DNA from: Dehalobacterium sp040766325
GTDB lineage: Bacteria; Bacillota; Dehalobacteriia; Dehalobacteriales; Dehalobacteriaceae
Direction: 5' to 3'
DNA: 64,000 bases
Assembly: GCA_040766325.1 (NCBI GenBank)
Contig: JAXGQR010000003.1
Location: 232,937-296,936, forward strand
A model generated the notes under the pieces. That model was not told the DNA's origin. It saw nothing but the letters and a program-made list of their open reading frames with translations, and did not search any database. This document shows positions 25,178-34,477 of this stretch, piece by piece (positions within the stretch are counted from its first letter, which is position 1; each line of letters opens with the position of its first letter). The position numbers were made by a program, and so were the translations under genes.

Positions 25178-25277
25178 AGATCCTCCATTAACATATCCCT
25201 GGTTTTGTAAACCCCAGGTCTATTTCGCATTCTTATCTCATATTTTCTTAGTAAAATAATTATGGAGTTGATGTGGA

Positions 25278-25778
25278 TTGAATAATCAATATCCCTGTAT
25301 TGCTGCCACTGCACAGATTATAGGCGGCCCTCTGGCCCCCCGCATTCGGGGCATTGTCTATTTAAGAGATGTATCAGGTGGAACAGAAATATATGTCAAT
25401 GTTTCCGGGCTTCCGCCCTATCGTCCCGCTCAAGAAAATTCTCCACCCATTGGTCCCCATGGTTTCCATCTCCATGAAAATGGGGATTGTACCGTCGGTG
25501 ATCCCACCAATCCCTTCCAAAATGCCGGAGGGCACTGGAATCCTACCAATCAACCCCATGGCAATCATGCTGGGGATTTTCCCGTTTTATTTTCCAATCA
25601 CGGCTCTGCAATGATGATATTCTTTACCGATAAATTTCATGTGGCGGATGTGTTGGGACGAACAGTTATCATTCATGAAAACCCAGATGATTTTAGAAGC
25701 CAGCCCTCAGGAGCTGCCGGCAAACGATTGGCCTGTGGTTTAATTCGCTGTCTATATACCTGGCCTTGGAATACTTAA
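25278..25778 (+). CDS. sodC: Cu/Zn superoxide dismutase family protein, no signal peptide
   Basis: 166 residues from TTG 25278. The metal ligands of SodC are all visible: GFHLHENGDC (HxH), the zinc loop GGHWNPTNQPHGNHAGDFP with its His/Asp ligands, VIIHENPDDF, and a C-terminal GAAGKRLACGLI. No export signal or lipobox precedes the domain, unlike most bacterial SodC. It could act in the cytoplasm or be placed in the spore. The ribosome site is weak (GGAG 12 nt upstream). Oxygen-defence genes such as this and Hsp33 are understandable in an anaerobe exposed to air. Confidence 0.85.
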   Translation: MNNQYPCIAATAQIIGGPLAPRIRGIVYLRDVSGGTEIYVNVSGLPPYRPAQENSPPIGPHGFHLHENGDCTVGDPTNPFQNAGGHWNPTNQPHGNHAGDFPVLFSNHGSAMMIFFTDKFHVADVLGRTVIIHENPDDFRSQPSGAAGKRLACGLIRCLYTWPWNT

Positions 25779-25874
25779 TCATCAATCTCCTAATATCTAA
25801 CAATATACTTACCTTCTCTTAACATGTTCTTAACAAAGATTGGCTATAATATAGGCAAAGGAGGTAAGTAAAAA

Positions 25875-26705
25875 ATGTTTTCCGACAATCATGTTCATAC
25901 TAACTTTTCTCCCGACGGCACAGCCTCTATGGAAACTATGATTAAAAGCGCCATCGGCAAGAGTTTTCAAGAACTGGTAATTACAGATCATTTAGATTTT
26001 GATTTTCCTGCTCCAGATTATACTCCATTGAACCTGGATCAATATGTGGCCAACTTTCAAACACTAAAGGCTCAATACGAAAAGGATATTCAGCTGCATC
26101 TCGGGATTGAAATCGGCATCCAATCTCACGTCATCCATCTCATCAACCGGGTTTTAGAAAAATATCCCTTTGATTTTGTCATCGGTTCCACCCATACTGC
26201 GTACGGCATCAGCTGCAGCAGTGAAGAGTTTTTTTATCAGACCACAGCTCATACTGCTTGTCTTAGGTATTTCGAAGGGCTTTTGTCAAATATTAAACAC
26301 CTGAACAATTACGATGTCTGTGGCCATTTGGATTTTATCGCCCGTTACAATCCTCGAGGCAGCAAAGAGCTTAACCCTCAAGATTACGCAGAAATCATGG
26401 ACACGATTCTAAAAACCATCATTGAGACAGGGCATGGTATTGAACTCAATACTTCCGGTTATCATTATGGTCTGAATCGCACCCATCCCTCTCTGGATGT
26501 GCTAAAAAGATACCGGGAGCTGGGAGGAGAAATTATTACCGTGGGCTCAGATGCTCATGCACCGGCAAATATTGGAGCCAACTTCAAATTAGCTTATGAA
26601 TTATTAAAAACTGCCGATTTTCATTATATCACCCAGTTTGTTGCACGGAAACCATATTTCATCAAAATCGATAAGATTCAAAAAGATTACGCCAGTATAG
26701 CATAA
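25875..26705 (+). CDS. hisK: Histidinol-phosphatase, PHP family (HisK/HisJ)
   Basis: 276 residues from ATG 25875 with an ideal AAAGGAGGT site. The PHP metal motifs are present: DNHVHTNFSPDG at the N-terminus, ITDHLDFDFP, IGIEIG, VIGSTHTAYG, GHLDFIARY, GIELNTSGY and TVGSDAHAPANIG. This is the HisJ/HisK form that dephosphorylates L-histidinol phosphate in histidine synthesis in Firmicutes. It stands alone, outside a his operon, which is common for this form. A terminator follows immediately. Confidence 0.85.
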   Translation: MFSDNHVHTNFSPDGTASMETMIKSAIGKSFQELVITDHLDFDFPAPDYTPLNLDQYVANFQTLKAQYEKDIQLHLGIEIGIQSHVIHLINRVLEKYPFDFVIGSTHTAYGISCSSEEFFYQTTAHTACLRYFEGLLSNIKHLNNYDVCGHLDFIARYNPRGSKELNPQDYAEIMDTILKTIIETGHGIELNTSGYHYGLNRTHPSLDVLKRYRELGGEIITVGSDAHAPANIGANFKLAYELLKTADFHYITQFVARKPYFIKIDKIQKDYASIA

Positions 26706-26753
26706 ACTTGTTGAGATCAAGAAAACGCTGATCCAACAAGTTTATTTTTTATT
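26703..26753. terminator. Terminator between hisK and sdaAA
   Basis: TAAACTTGTTG (26703-26713) pairs with CAACAAGTTTA (26734-26744), followed on the plus strand by TTTTTT and a second T-run. It serves hisK and may also stop sdaAA transcripts. Confidence 0.75.
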
Positions 26754-27642
26754 TTTTTCCTTCTATGGAGTCATGAAAAATTTCTTGTTTTAACCTTCGT
26801 CCCGTAGTCGTTGTCGCTAAACCTCCTTCAGCAGTTTCCCTCAAGGCACAGGGCATGGAATTGCCTACCCGATACATAGCTTCTACTACTTCATCAAAAG
26901 GAATAACACTTTCGATTCCCGCTAAGGCCATTTCCGCTGATACCAAGGCATTGGCCGTCCCGATAGCATTTCTTTTAGAGCAGGGGGCTTCTACCAATCC
27001 TGCAATAGGATCGCAGACCAGGCCTAAGAGATTTTTTAAGGCTATGGCACCAGCATGTAGAGCTTGTTCCGGGGTACCGCTCATAATTTCCACTACAGCC
27101 GCTGCTCCCATGGCAGAAGCAGATCCCACCTCTGCCTGACATCCTCCTTCTGCTCCCGATAAGGAGGCATTTTTGGCAATCACCATACCTATAGCACCAG
27201 CAGTAAAAAGACCTTCTACCAATTGTTCCTCACCTATTTGATGAGATTCTGCCAAACTGAATAATACCCCTGGCAGTACACCGCAGGAACCGGCGGTGGG
27301 AGAAGCCACAATACGCCCCATGGATGCATTAACCTCTGTTACACTTAAGGCAAAGCTCACTGCTCGAGCCATGGTAAAACCGCACACTGGCTGCACTGTC
27401 TGATACCGTTGATACATTTTTTTTCCTTGTTCACCAATAATTTTCCCTTTTAAAGTTGAATCTTCCGCTAATCCTTGATAAGCACTTGTTTTCATCACCT
27501 GAAGGTTATTTGCCATGAGACGTTTGATTTCCTCCGGTGTCTTACCTGTTTTATCGCTCTCATATAAGAGTATTATCTGGTGTAGAGAAAGGTTTTTTTC
27601 CGCACAAAGGTCTAATAGAGCGGTACCGTTTTTAATCTGCAC
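26749..27642 (-). CDS. sdaAA: L-serine dehydratase, iron-sulfur-dependent, alpha subunit
   Basis: 297 residues. Conserved segments are ASPTAGSCGVLPGVLFSLAE, GAEGGCQAEVGSASAMGAAA, GLVCDPIAGLVEAPCSKRNA and the C-terminal GNSMPCALRETAEGGLATT. The cysteines in SCG, VCDP and EAPC are the [4Fe-4S] ligands of class II serine dehydratases. With the beta subunit it deaminates L-serine to pyruvate and ammonia, a common step in amino-acid fermentation. It is 25 bp downstream of sdaAB in the same operon. Confidence 0.95.
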   Translation of the reverse strand: MQIKNGTALLDLCAEKNLSLHQIILLYESDKTGKTPEEIKRLMANNLQVMKTSAYQGLAEDSTLKGKIIGEQGKKMYQRYQTVQPVCGFTMARAVSFALSVTEVNASMGRIVASPTAGSCGVLPGVLFSLAESHQIGEEQLVEGLFTAGAIGMVIAKNASLSGAEGGCQAEVGSASAMGAAAVVEIMSGTPEQALHAGAIALKNLLGLVCDPIAGLVEAPCSKRNAIGTANALVSAEMALAGIESVIPFDEVVEAMYRVGNSMPCALRETAEGGLATTTTGRRLKQEIFHDSIEGKK

Positions 27643-27667
27643 TCCCTTTACCTCCTTCTTTGCCCAG

Positions 27668-28336
27668 CTAAATTGGCTGTAATACTTTCACCTGATATAT
27701 ATGGGGGTTCTTTGCGACCTCAGAAATTACTGACGCAGAAATATCCTCATCTGTTTCCGCAATTAAAACAGCATTATCCCCTTTATTTTCTCTAAATACC
27801 TTCATAAACGCAATATTGATATTATAGTTAGCCAAAATAGAGGAAATAAATGCAATCACCCCCGGACGGTCTTGATGATAGGTGATTAAAGTGGTGTATT
27901 CTCCTGCAAAATCCACATCTAATTCATTGATACGTATAATCTTCACCTTTCCGCCCCCAATGGATGAGCCTGTGATCCCCCAACTAGCTCCGCCTTGGGT
28001 ATACAATACGATTTTTACTGTATTTGGATGAACCTCTCCTAAATCTTTTTCTTCAAACCGGTAGATCAGACCCCGATCCCGGGCAATAACAAAGGCCTCC
28101 CTGATTTCTTCATCATCCGGCATAAATCCCATAACTCCTGCCAGTAGCGCTCTGTCGGTACCGTGACCGGCATAAGTTTTGGCAAAAGAACCATGAAGGT
28201 AAAAAACCACTTCGTTAATTTCATCACCTGCAATTTTCCGCGCCATATATCCCAGTCTTGCAGCTCCCGCCGTATGTGAACTGGAAGGGCCAATCATCAC
28301 CGGCCCGATAATGTCAAAAACACCGTACTCCTTCAA
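27668..28336 (-). CDS. sdaAB: L-serine dehydratase, iron-sulfur-dependent, beta subunit
   Basis: 222 residues from TTG 28336, which has GGGGG 7 nt upstream and gives the usual SdaAB length; the frame open to 28393 is not needed. The N-terminal domain has YGVFDIIGPVMIGPSSSHTAGAA-type motif (split here as GPVMIGPSSSHTAGAARLG), the C-terminal 70 residues are an ACT domain (YHQDRPGVIAFISSILANYNIN). It forms the serine-binding part of the heterodimer with SdaAA. About 240 bp of AT-rich, gene-free sequence separates it from the divergent 28577 gene. Confidence 0.9.
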   Translation of the reverse strand: MKEYGVFDIIGPVMIGPSSSHTAGAARLGYMARKIAGDEINEVVFYLHGSFAKTYAGHGTDRALLAGVMGFMPDDEEIREAFVIARDRGLIYRFEEKDLGEVHPNTVKIVLYTQGGASWGITGSSIGGGKVKIIRINELDVDFAGEYTTLITYHQDRPGVIAFISSILANYNINIAFMKVFRENKGDNAVLIAETDEDISASVISEVAKNPHIYQVKVLQPI

Positions 28337-28576
28337 ACTGTTTCCCCCTTTCTGATCTTTGTCCCCAGTGATTATGTTCCTTTTAGAAGACAATTGACAT
28401 AAATCAGCCTTCCCATATTGGTTTCGACATTTTCCCCCGAATTCCTCGTTATATATCCCTTTGTTCCCATTATTTACTAAATATAACCATCCAACTTTAA
28501 TTTAATGAAAAGCTTCTGTCACTTGAACAAGCTGAACCTTCATATAATACAGAAAAATGATGCGAGGTGAAGATTT

Positions 28577-29182
28577 ATGATGCCATGTTATTGGTATGGA
28601 ATGTGCCCCTATAGCCACGGAATCCAGGAAATGCAATTACAAGGAATAGACGAATCAGATGACCTAAGATTGATAGAGATTGAAGAAGATGAGCTCCAGC
28701 TAACCCGCCAGGGTCCTCAACCGATCCTCAGCAATCAGAATCCTTCCCGTGTATTGGTGCTGAGAAAAGAACTGACCGGTTACCCCAACTATGGCAATCC
28801 TAGTGGAAATGCCGACATTCTTTATTCCGGAACTCAGGGCACCTGGACCTTTAACTTACCTCCTTTGATGGCCATTCTTCTGAACAATGCCCAAAGATTA
28901 GAACTAGTCATTCGAGGCGCTTTGGATGATCATTACAATGTAGTGGAAAACCGTTACAGCATCAATGTAACCTTTAACGGACAGCGTCAAAACGTGAGCC
29001 GGCTGCCCTTTGTACACGGCAGGCCTGCCGGGCAACAGTTCACCAACTGGAATGAATTGGTGTTAAACATATCTCCCCGACTAGCCCGTCTGAACAACAG
29101 AGTGGTCATCCGAAATACCTCCAACGCCGGTGCCAATGATTGGATCGCCTTGGATTGGATGGAACTCAGATTTGTTTTCTAA
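28577..29182 (+). CDS. Hypothetical protein, 201 residues, beta-rich
   Basis: I do not recognise a family. It has no signal peptide. After a Cys/Tyr-rich start (MMPCYWYGMCPYSHG) comes an acidic stretch and then a domain of alternating short strands rich in Asn and Leu that looks like a beta-sandwich. GAGGTGA lies 8 nt before the ATG. A CATATAATA sequence near 28541 resembles the -10 element of late sporulation sigma factors, so a spore-surface role is possible but unproven. It is 13 bp upstream of the DUF4163/DUF3298 gene and probably in operon with it. Confidence 0.6.
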   Translation: MMPCYWYGMCPYSHGIQEMQLQGIDESDDLRLIEIEEDELQLTRQGPQPILSNQNPSRVLVLRKELTGYPNYGNPSGNADILYSGTQGTWTFNLPPLMAILLNNAQRLELVIRGALDDHYNVVENRYSINVTFNGQRQNVSRLPFVHGRPAGQQFTNWNELVLNISPRLARLNNRVVIRNTSNAGANDWIALDWMELRFVF

Positions 29183-29195
29183 AAGGAAGATGGTC

Positions 29196-29813
29196 ATGAA
29201 AAACATCACCAAACTACCTGTTTTAGTGCGAACCATACACTTAAAAAGTGAGAGATTAGACCTTTATTACCCGATTGTTAGCGGTCTTTCTAATAAAGAA
29301 ATTCAACAAACAATCAATGAAAACATCTTAAAAACCGTCTATGAATTATTGCAAGCGCAAGGTTATTTTGAAAATCCCAATTCCACCGTTACAGCTTCAT
29401 ATGAAATCAAGACGAACCAGCGGGGCATTTTAAGCCTCACCTTCATCAATTATGCCTTTTCCGGAGGTGCCCACGGCTTAACCCTGCTCCGTTCTTTAAC
29501 TTATAATATAGAAACGGGGGTTCTTTACCAATTAAAGGATTTGTTTCTTCCCAATGTCAACTATGTAGAACGCTTATCTGCACTTGTTAAAGCACAAATT
29601 GAAGTAAGAAGTATTCCTGTCTTTGAAGAATTTACCCAAATCAATCCGGATCAAGATTTCTACATTGGAGATAAAGCATTGGTGCTATATTATCAACTTT
29701 ATGAACTTACTCCTTATGCCTATGGGTTTCCCTTTTTCCCCATCTCCGTCTATGAGATTCAAGATATCATAGATGAGAAAGGCCCCTTAGGTTCAATGTT
29801 GGGTGCATTCTAA
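29196..29813 (+). CDS. DUF4163/DUF3298 domain protein (RsiV/PdaC N-terminal-like)
   Basis: 205 residues from ATG 29196 (AAGGA upstream). The N-terminal half matches DUF4163 (YYPIVSGLSNKEIQQTINEN, SYEIKTNQRGILSLTF, YAFSGGAHGLTLLRSLTYN) and the C-terminal half DUF3298 (FYIGDKALVLYYQLYELTPY, FPFFPISVYEI). This pair is found in the extracellular part of RsiV and in PdaC-like proteins, but here there is no membrane anchor or signal. Function unknown; it shares a transcript with the upstream hypothetical gene. Confidence 0.75.
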   Translation: MKNITKLPVLVRTIHLKSERLDLYYPIVSGLSNKEIQQTINENILKTVYELLQAQGYFENPNSTVTASYEIKTNQRGILSLTFINYAFSGGAHGLTLLRSLTYNIETGVLYQLKDLFLPNVNYVERLSALVKAQIEVRSIPVFEEFTQINPDQDFYIGDKALVLYYQLYELTPYAYGFPFFPISVYEIQDIIDEKGPLGSMLGAF

Positions 29814-29833
29814 TACAATAAGCCAAATAAATG

Positions 29834-29873
29834 AGCCAGGAGGGACAATTACCCCACCTGGCTTTAATTTTTT
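29834..29873. terminator. Terminator between the DUF4163 gene and the FTR-like gene
   Basis: AGCCAGG (29834-29840) pairs with CCTGGCT (29857-29863), followed on the plus strand by TTAATTTTTT. On the minus strand it can also stop the FTR-like transcript. Confidence 0.7.
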
Positions 29874-29884
29874 ATAGGATTAAG

Positions 29885-29913
29885 ATAAAGCGCAATTACC
29901 TATTCCGCTTTAT
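29885..29913 (-). promoter_or_regulatory. Candidate bacterial SECIS element
   Basis: On the mRNA, 10 nt after the UGA, AUAAAGCG (29913-29906) pairs perfectly with CGCUUUAU (29892-29885) around a 13-nt loop beginning with G (GAAUAGGUAAUUG), and the loop contains the UAG stop. An 8-bp stem with a guanosine at the start of the apical loop, 18 nt beyond the UGA, fits the general bacterial SECIS pattern. Confidence 0.65.
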
Positions 29914-30295
29914 AAAAGAGGCCTCATAAACAACTGCCCTCTCTAATGACGTACCCCATGCGCGTTTCTTTACAGGGACAGACATTCTCTTGGATATTGT
30001 CAAAGCGACAAGGACAGAAAAAATCACCGAAACGTTCATTTTTGGCTAATAACCCGTCCACGATTTCCTGCTTATTTTCCTTAAAAACGAAGCCTCTTAA
30101 TTGAGCAAATTTATCAATTCTTTCCATTATCTCATCTAAGGGGGGTTGAGGAAAACGTGAAGCCGTGAGGGGCTCTTCCTCATCAACCACTAATTTTGCT
30201 CCGCATACGGGACACACTACCGTATCCCCTTTTTTAAGAGGCTTTTTAAGAATAAAACTAACCTCACAGACAGGGCAAAATAATTTATTTTTCAT
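29900..30295 (-). CDS. Ferredoxin-thioredoxin reductase catalytic-chain-like protein, candidate selenoprotein (in-frame UGA)
   Basis: Read conventionally the gene stops at TGA 29924-29926 after 123 residues (..REGSCL). Reading through gives 131 residues ending SCL-U-GLFYKAE with a TAG stop at 29900-29902. The FTR catalytic motif is CPC..CPC..CHC followed by a Leu-Phe pair: here FFCPCRF, NVCPCKET and then C-L-UGA-G-L-F, so the UGA replaces the last cysteine, the one that forms the active-site disulfide next to the [4Fe-4S] cluster. A SECIS-like stem-loop lies directly downstream (separate entry). The N-terminus adds a zinc ribbon (CPVC..CPVC). It overlaps the upstream glutaredoxin gene by 11 bp, so it probably delivers ferredoxin electrons to that protein. 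Sec incorporation is inference. Confidence 0.8.
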
Positions 30296-30536
30296 TTTTA
30301 GTTGCCTCTCTTAGTTCCTCCGGCTTATATCCTTGAATCACTAAATCATTGATTACGGTTACAGGAAAAGCTCTTTTCCCTGTTAGTTTTTCCACCTCTG
30401 CCAAAGCATCCTCCTGTTCTTGCCCCATCATCATATCCACATCAAACACTTCATAGGAAATACCTTCTTCGTTAAGCAATGCCTTCACTTTTTTGCACCA
30501 GGGGCAGGTTGTTAATGCATATAGCTTGACCATCAT
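30285..30536 (-). CDS. Glutaredoxin-like protein (CPWC)
   Basis: 83 residues. Thioredoxin fold with the active site YALTTCPWCKKVKALLNE, a cis-proline region RAFPVTVINDLVIQGYKPEEL and a short length typical of NrdH/glutaredoxin-like proteins. AAGGAGCGAGGA precedes two adjacent ATG codons. It overlaps the FTR-like gene by 11 bp, a pairing that suggests reduction by ferredoxin through the FTR-like protein instead of glutathione, which most Clostridia lack. Confidence 0.85.
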   Translation of the reverse strand: MMVKLYALTTCPWCKKVKALLNEEGISYEVFDVDMMMGQEQEDALAEVEKLTGKRAFPVTVINDLVIQGYKPEELREATKNEK

Positions 30537-30642
30537 TCCTCGCTCCTTTGTTTAATAATTTAAGGATATTGCTTCTTGAAATCTCATCCTTTTATAAAAT
30601 TCCCTATTCAATAAGTTTGTCCAATAACAGGAATATCTATAT

Positions 30643-32541
30643 CTATTCGCTACAAGGTCGGCAACATCCTTTTTCCTGGCCGGTTATTTTTTTGTTGGAA
30701 GGAAGTTCCCCAGCCTGACTGTGATAGAGCCGGGCATAAAAACCCCCGGCCTGAATAAGTTCCTCATGATTCCCTTCCTCAATAATCTCTCCGTCTCTCA
30801 GCACGATAATTAGATCCGCTTTACGAATCGTACTTAAACGATGGGCGATAACAAAACTGGTACGTCCTTTCATCATAGCGAGCATACCCCGTTGAATCTG
30901 CACCTCTGTTCTGGTATCTACACTGCTGGTGGCTTCATCCAAAATCAGGATAGAGGGATCTGCCAGAATTGCCCTGGCAATAGTAAGAAGTTGTCTTTGC
31001 CCTCCGGAAAGACGTCCTCCTTCTCCTGAAAGAAGAGTATTATAGCCTTCAGGTAAACGTAATATAAAAGATTCTGCATTAGCCATCCGAGCTGCCTTTT
31101 CCACCTCTTGATCCGTAGCATCTAATCGTCCATAACGAATATTTTCCCGTACCGTATCGGAGAAGAGATAAGTATCCTGAAGTACAATACCCAAAGTAGA
31201 ACGCAGACTATCCTTAGGTATCCGCTTGATATTAACCCCATCAATTAGAATTTCACCCTGATCGATTTCGTAAAAGCGGGTGAGCAGATTAACAATGGTG
31301 GTTTTACCAGCCCCGGTAGGTCCGACTAAGGCGATGGATTGTCCGGGAAGCGCCTGGATATTAATATTTTTTAATACATGACGGTCTTTCTCATAACCAA
31401 AGGTAACATTTTTAAAATCGACCTTACCCCTTGTTTCCATGATCACTTGGGCATCCATTTCATTGTCTAACTCCGGGATTTCATCCAAGAGCTCAAAAAC
31501 CCGTTCCGCCCCCGCCAAAGCCGATTGGATCATATTAATTTGGTTTGCCAATTCATTAATGGGACGAGCAAACTGGCGAGAATAGCTAAGAAAGCTGGCG
31601 ATCGCCCCCACGGTAATTACTTCATGTACCGCCAATAACCCTCCACCAAAAGCAGCGATGGCAAAGCTCATATTATTCACCACATGCATAATCGGGTGGA
31701 CTAAACCGGACAGGATTTGGGCTTTTGACCCCACCCTTTTTAGCCGGGTATTGATCTGATCAAAATGGTCCAGAACATACTCCTCGCGGCCAAAGGCTTT
31801 AACAACTCTTTGTCCTGTAATAGTTTCTTCAATATAACCATTTAGTTCTCCTAGTTCCTTTTGCTGGTGGGAGAAATACTTCCTAGTTTGAACGGCAATT
31901 TTTCCCGTAGCAAATATCCCTAGAGGAATGGTTATAATACTGACTAATGTCAGTAAAGGACTTAAATAAAGCATCATAATGAGTGTCCCCAAAATAGTTA
32001 ACAGGGAGGAAAAAATCTGGGTGATTCCTTGGGACAAGCTGGTGCTGACATTTTCTACATCATTAGTAAAACGGCTCATTAGATTACCATGGGAGTGACT
32101 GTCAAAAAATTTAACAGGAAGAATCTGCAGTTTACTGAATAAATCCTTGCGCATATCCCCTACTGTTTCCTGGGCAATTCCGGAAATGACGTAGATTTGC
32201 AACCAATGCATGGAGGAAATGCACAAATAGATGATAAAAAGAGTCAGAACGATTTTACCCAAGGCAGAAAAGTCCACCTGACCCGGTCCTTTGACCATCT
32301 CATCCACGCCCCAGCCAATTAGCAAAGGACCAATCAAAGATAAAAGGGTCATCGTAAGAATTATAAGAAATACCACAGTCAGGCGAGTTCGACGTCGCCC
32401 TAAATATTTCCATATCCGTTTCGTAGTGCCCATGCGATCTTTGGGTCGCTCCCCGGGTCCCAGAAGACCGGCTTTTCTTTTGGGTACATCATAGTTACGC
32501 TCTCCACCTTGCCCATTATCCTCGATTCTTTCTTTAGTCAT
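30643..32541 (-). CDS. ABC exporter half-transporter (permease-ATPase fusion), canonical subunit
   Basis: 632 residues: a six-helix exporter domain (about 60-340) and a C-terminal ATPase with Walker A GPTGAGKTTIVNLL, signature LSGGQRQLL, Walker B ILILDEATSSVD and the H-loop IAHRLSTI. The catalytic Glu is present. The N-terminus has a 40-residue charged extension and the C-terminus ends in a Cys-containing tail (GCCRPCSE). It overlaps the preceding ABC gene by 8 bp; the two form a heterodimeric multidrug/lipid exporter of the BmrCD/LmrCD type. Start ATG with a GGAGGGAGGG site. Confidence 0.85.
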   Translation of the reverse strand: MTKERIEDNGQGGERNYDVPKRKAGLLGPGERPKDRMGTTKRIWKYLGRRRTRLTVVFLIILTMTLLSLIGPLLIGWGVDEMVKGPGQVDFSALGKIVLTLFIIYLCISSMHWLQIYVISGIAQETVGDMRKDLFSKLQILPVKFFDSHSHGNLMSRFTNDVENVSTSLSQGITQIFSSLLTILGTLIMMLYLSPLLTLVSIITIPLGIFATGKIAVQTRKYFSHQQKELGELNGYIEETITGQRVVKAFGREEYVLDHFDQINTRLKRVGSKAQILSGLVHPIMHVVNNMSFAIAAFGGGLLAVHEVITVGAIASFLSYSRQFARPINELANQINMIQSALAGAERVFELLDEIPELDNEMDAQVIMETRGKVDFKNVTFGYEKDRHVLKNINIQALPGQSIALVGPTGAGKTTIVNLLTRFYEIDQGEILIDGVNIKRIPKDSLRSTLGIVLQDTYLFSDTVRENIRYGRLDATDQEVEKAARMANAESFILRLPEGYNTLLSGEGGRLSGGQRQLLTIARAILADPSILILDEATSSVDTRTEVQIQRGMLAMMKGRTSFVIAHRLSTIRKADLIIVLRDGEIIEEGNHEELIQAGGFYARLYHSQAGELPSNKKITGQEKGCCRPCSE

Positions 32542-34264
32542 GAGATTCCCTCCCTCCTATTTGGGAATCATAAATATCCTGATAAACCGGGCAGCAGCGT
32601 AAGAGCTTTTCGTGGCTTCCCAATGCCACCAATTCCCCATCCTCTAAGACTAAAATCTTATCCGCATCCATGACGCTGGAAATTCTTTGGGCAATAATCA
32701 AACAAGTAGTGTCGGGCAGTCCTTCCTTCATTCCTTTTTGAATCAAACGCTCCGTAGTCACATCCACGGCACTGGTGCTATCATCCAAGATCAAAATCGG
32801 CGCTTTTTTAATAATAGCCCGAGCGATGGCGATACGTTGCTTTTGCCCACCGGATAAATTAACACCTCTTTGTCCTAAAACAGTATCATAACCTCGGGGT
32901 AAAGACTGGATAAAATCATGGGCTTGAGCCATTTGTGCTGCCGCAATCACTTCATTATCATCTGCCTCCGACTTACCCCACCGGATATTTTCCCACACGG
33001 TACCGGAGAAAAGTAGAGATTTTTGGGGCACCAACCCAATGCTTTGACGCAGCACATCAAGTTGGATATCCTGCACATCCCGACCATCGATCAAAACCCG
33101 CCCTGATGTTACATCGTAAAACCGATATCAAATGAATCAATGAACTCTTTCCAGAACCGGTGGACCCCAGTATCGCTGCTCTTTCTCCGGGGAAAACCGT
33201 AAAAGTCAAGTCCTTTAAGACTGGTTCTCCGCTACCCTGAGGATAACGAAAATCCACCCTTTCAAAATCAATTTTCCTTTGCCAACAGAAGCCTCCGCTG
33301 CATCCGGGGCATTTTCAATCGATGGTTCCTTGATTAAAACTTCCTGAATACGGTCCCCGGAAACCTTCGCCCTCGAAATCATCATCAGGATAAATCCGGC
33401 CATCATCAAGGAAAACATAATTTGACTCATATAATTAATAAAGGCCATTACTTCTCCCACCTGCATATTACCCTGATTAACCTGAATTCCTCCAAACCAG
33501 AGTACAGCGAGAACGCTAAGATTTAGTATTAACGTGACAGAGGGCATAATTAATCCCATCACCCGCGCTGCGCGCACACCGGAATCAACCAGTTGTTGAT
33601 TGGATTGATTAAAACGTTTTTTTTCAAAGTCTTCCCGCACAAAGGCCTTTACCACCCTGATTCCGGCCAGATTTTCCCGCACCACACCATTTACCCGGTC
33701 TAAGGCCTTTTGCACCGCCGCGTATAAAGGGATTCCTTTTTTTATGACATAAAATAAAATCACAGTTAAAAAAGGAACGGCACCAAATAAAATTTTTGCT
33801 AAACCCGGATTCACCAAGATCGTCATAATAATCCCACCTGTAAACAGCAAAGGGGCTTTAATCATCACCCGCAAAAGCATCATGACAAAGACCTGCACCT
33901 GCCCCACGTCATTTGTTAAACGGGTTATCAAAGAGCCGGTATCGAAGTAATCCAGTTCAGTAAAAGAAAAGGACTGTACCTTACGGAAAACATTCAAACG
34001 CAAATCGGCACCGAAGTTCTGAGCACTGATACTAGAAAATGCCGAACAGCCAAAGCCTCCCAACATGCCAACAATGGTAACTCCAATCATAATCAGCCCC
34101 GTTTGCACAATCAAAGGAATGTTCCCCAGAGCAATCCCCTCATCCACGATGCGAGCCATTAAGATAGGCAAAAGTAATTCTGAGACCACTTCCACCATCA
34201 TTAGCAAAGGAGCGGCCAAAGCAGTTTTCCAATATGGTTTTAAATATCTCATTAACTGCAGCAC
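32534..34264 (-). pseudogene. ABC exporter half-transporter, degenerate-site subunit, two frameshifts
   Basis: The 1731-bp interval fits a 576-residue exporter. The membrane domain is intact (34264 to about 33280). One base is missing at the A-run (coding strand) at 33272-33275, before VDFRYPQ, and about two bases near 33124, between LIHLIS and FYDVTSGRV-like sequence. The ATPase otherwise has Walker A GSTGSGKSSLIHL, signature LSGGQKQRIA and Walker B ILILDDSTSAVD. Asp in place of the catalytic Glu marks the degenerate site normal for one half of heterodimeric exporters, so that feature is not a defect. Both lesions add up to three missing bases and look like consensus errors. Confidence 0.75.
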
Positions 34265-34477
34265 AGTTTTACCTCCATTATTCTCCTCTTAGTGTATATT
34301 ATCATGTTTAGCAGAGTCAATTGGTGCCGATAAAAGTTTTTACAATGATACTGTTGATTCGTTATCGTCCCGCTATATCCTTGCAAATTCAACAGCGATA
34401 TATTAGACTAAATCAAGATAGGATGAAGCTATTTTAATCTTATCAATGATTGATCTCATGCAAAGGAGGTTTGTTTT

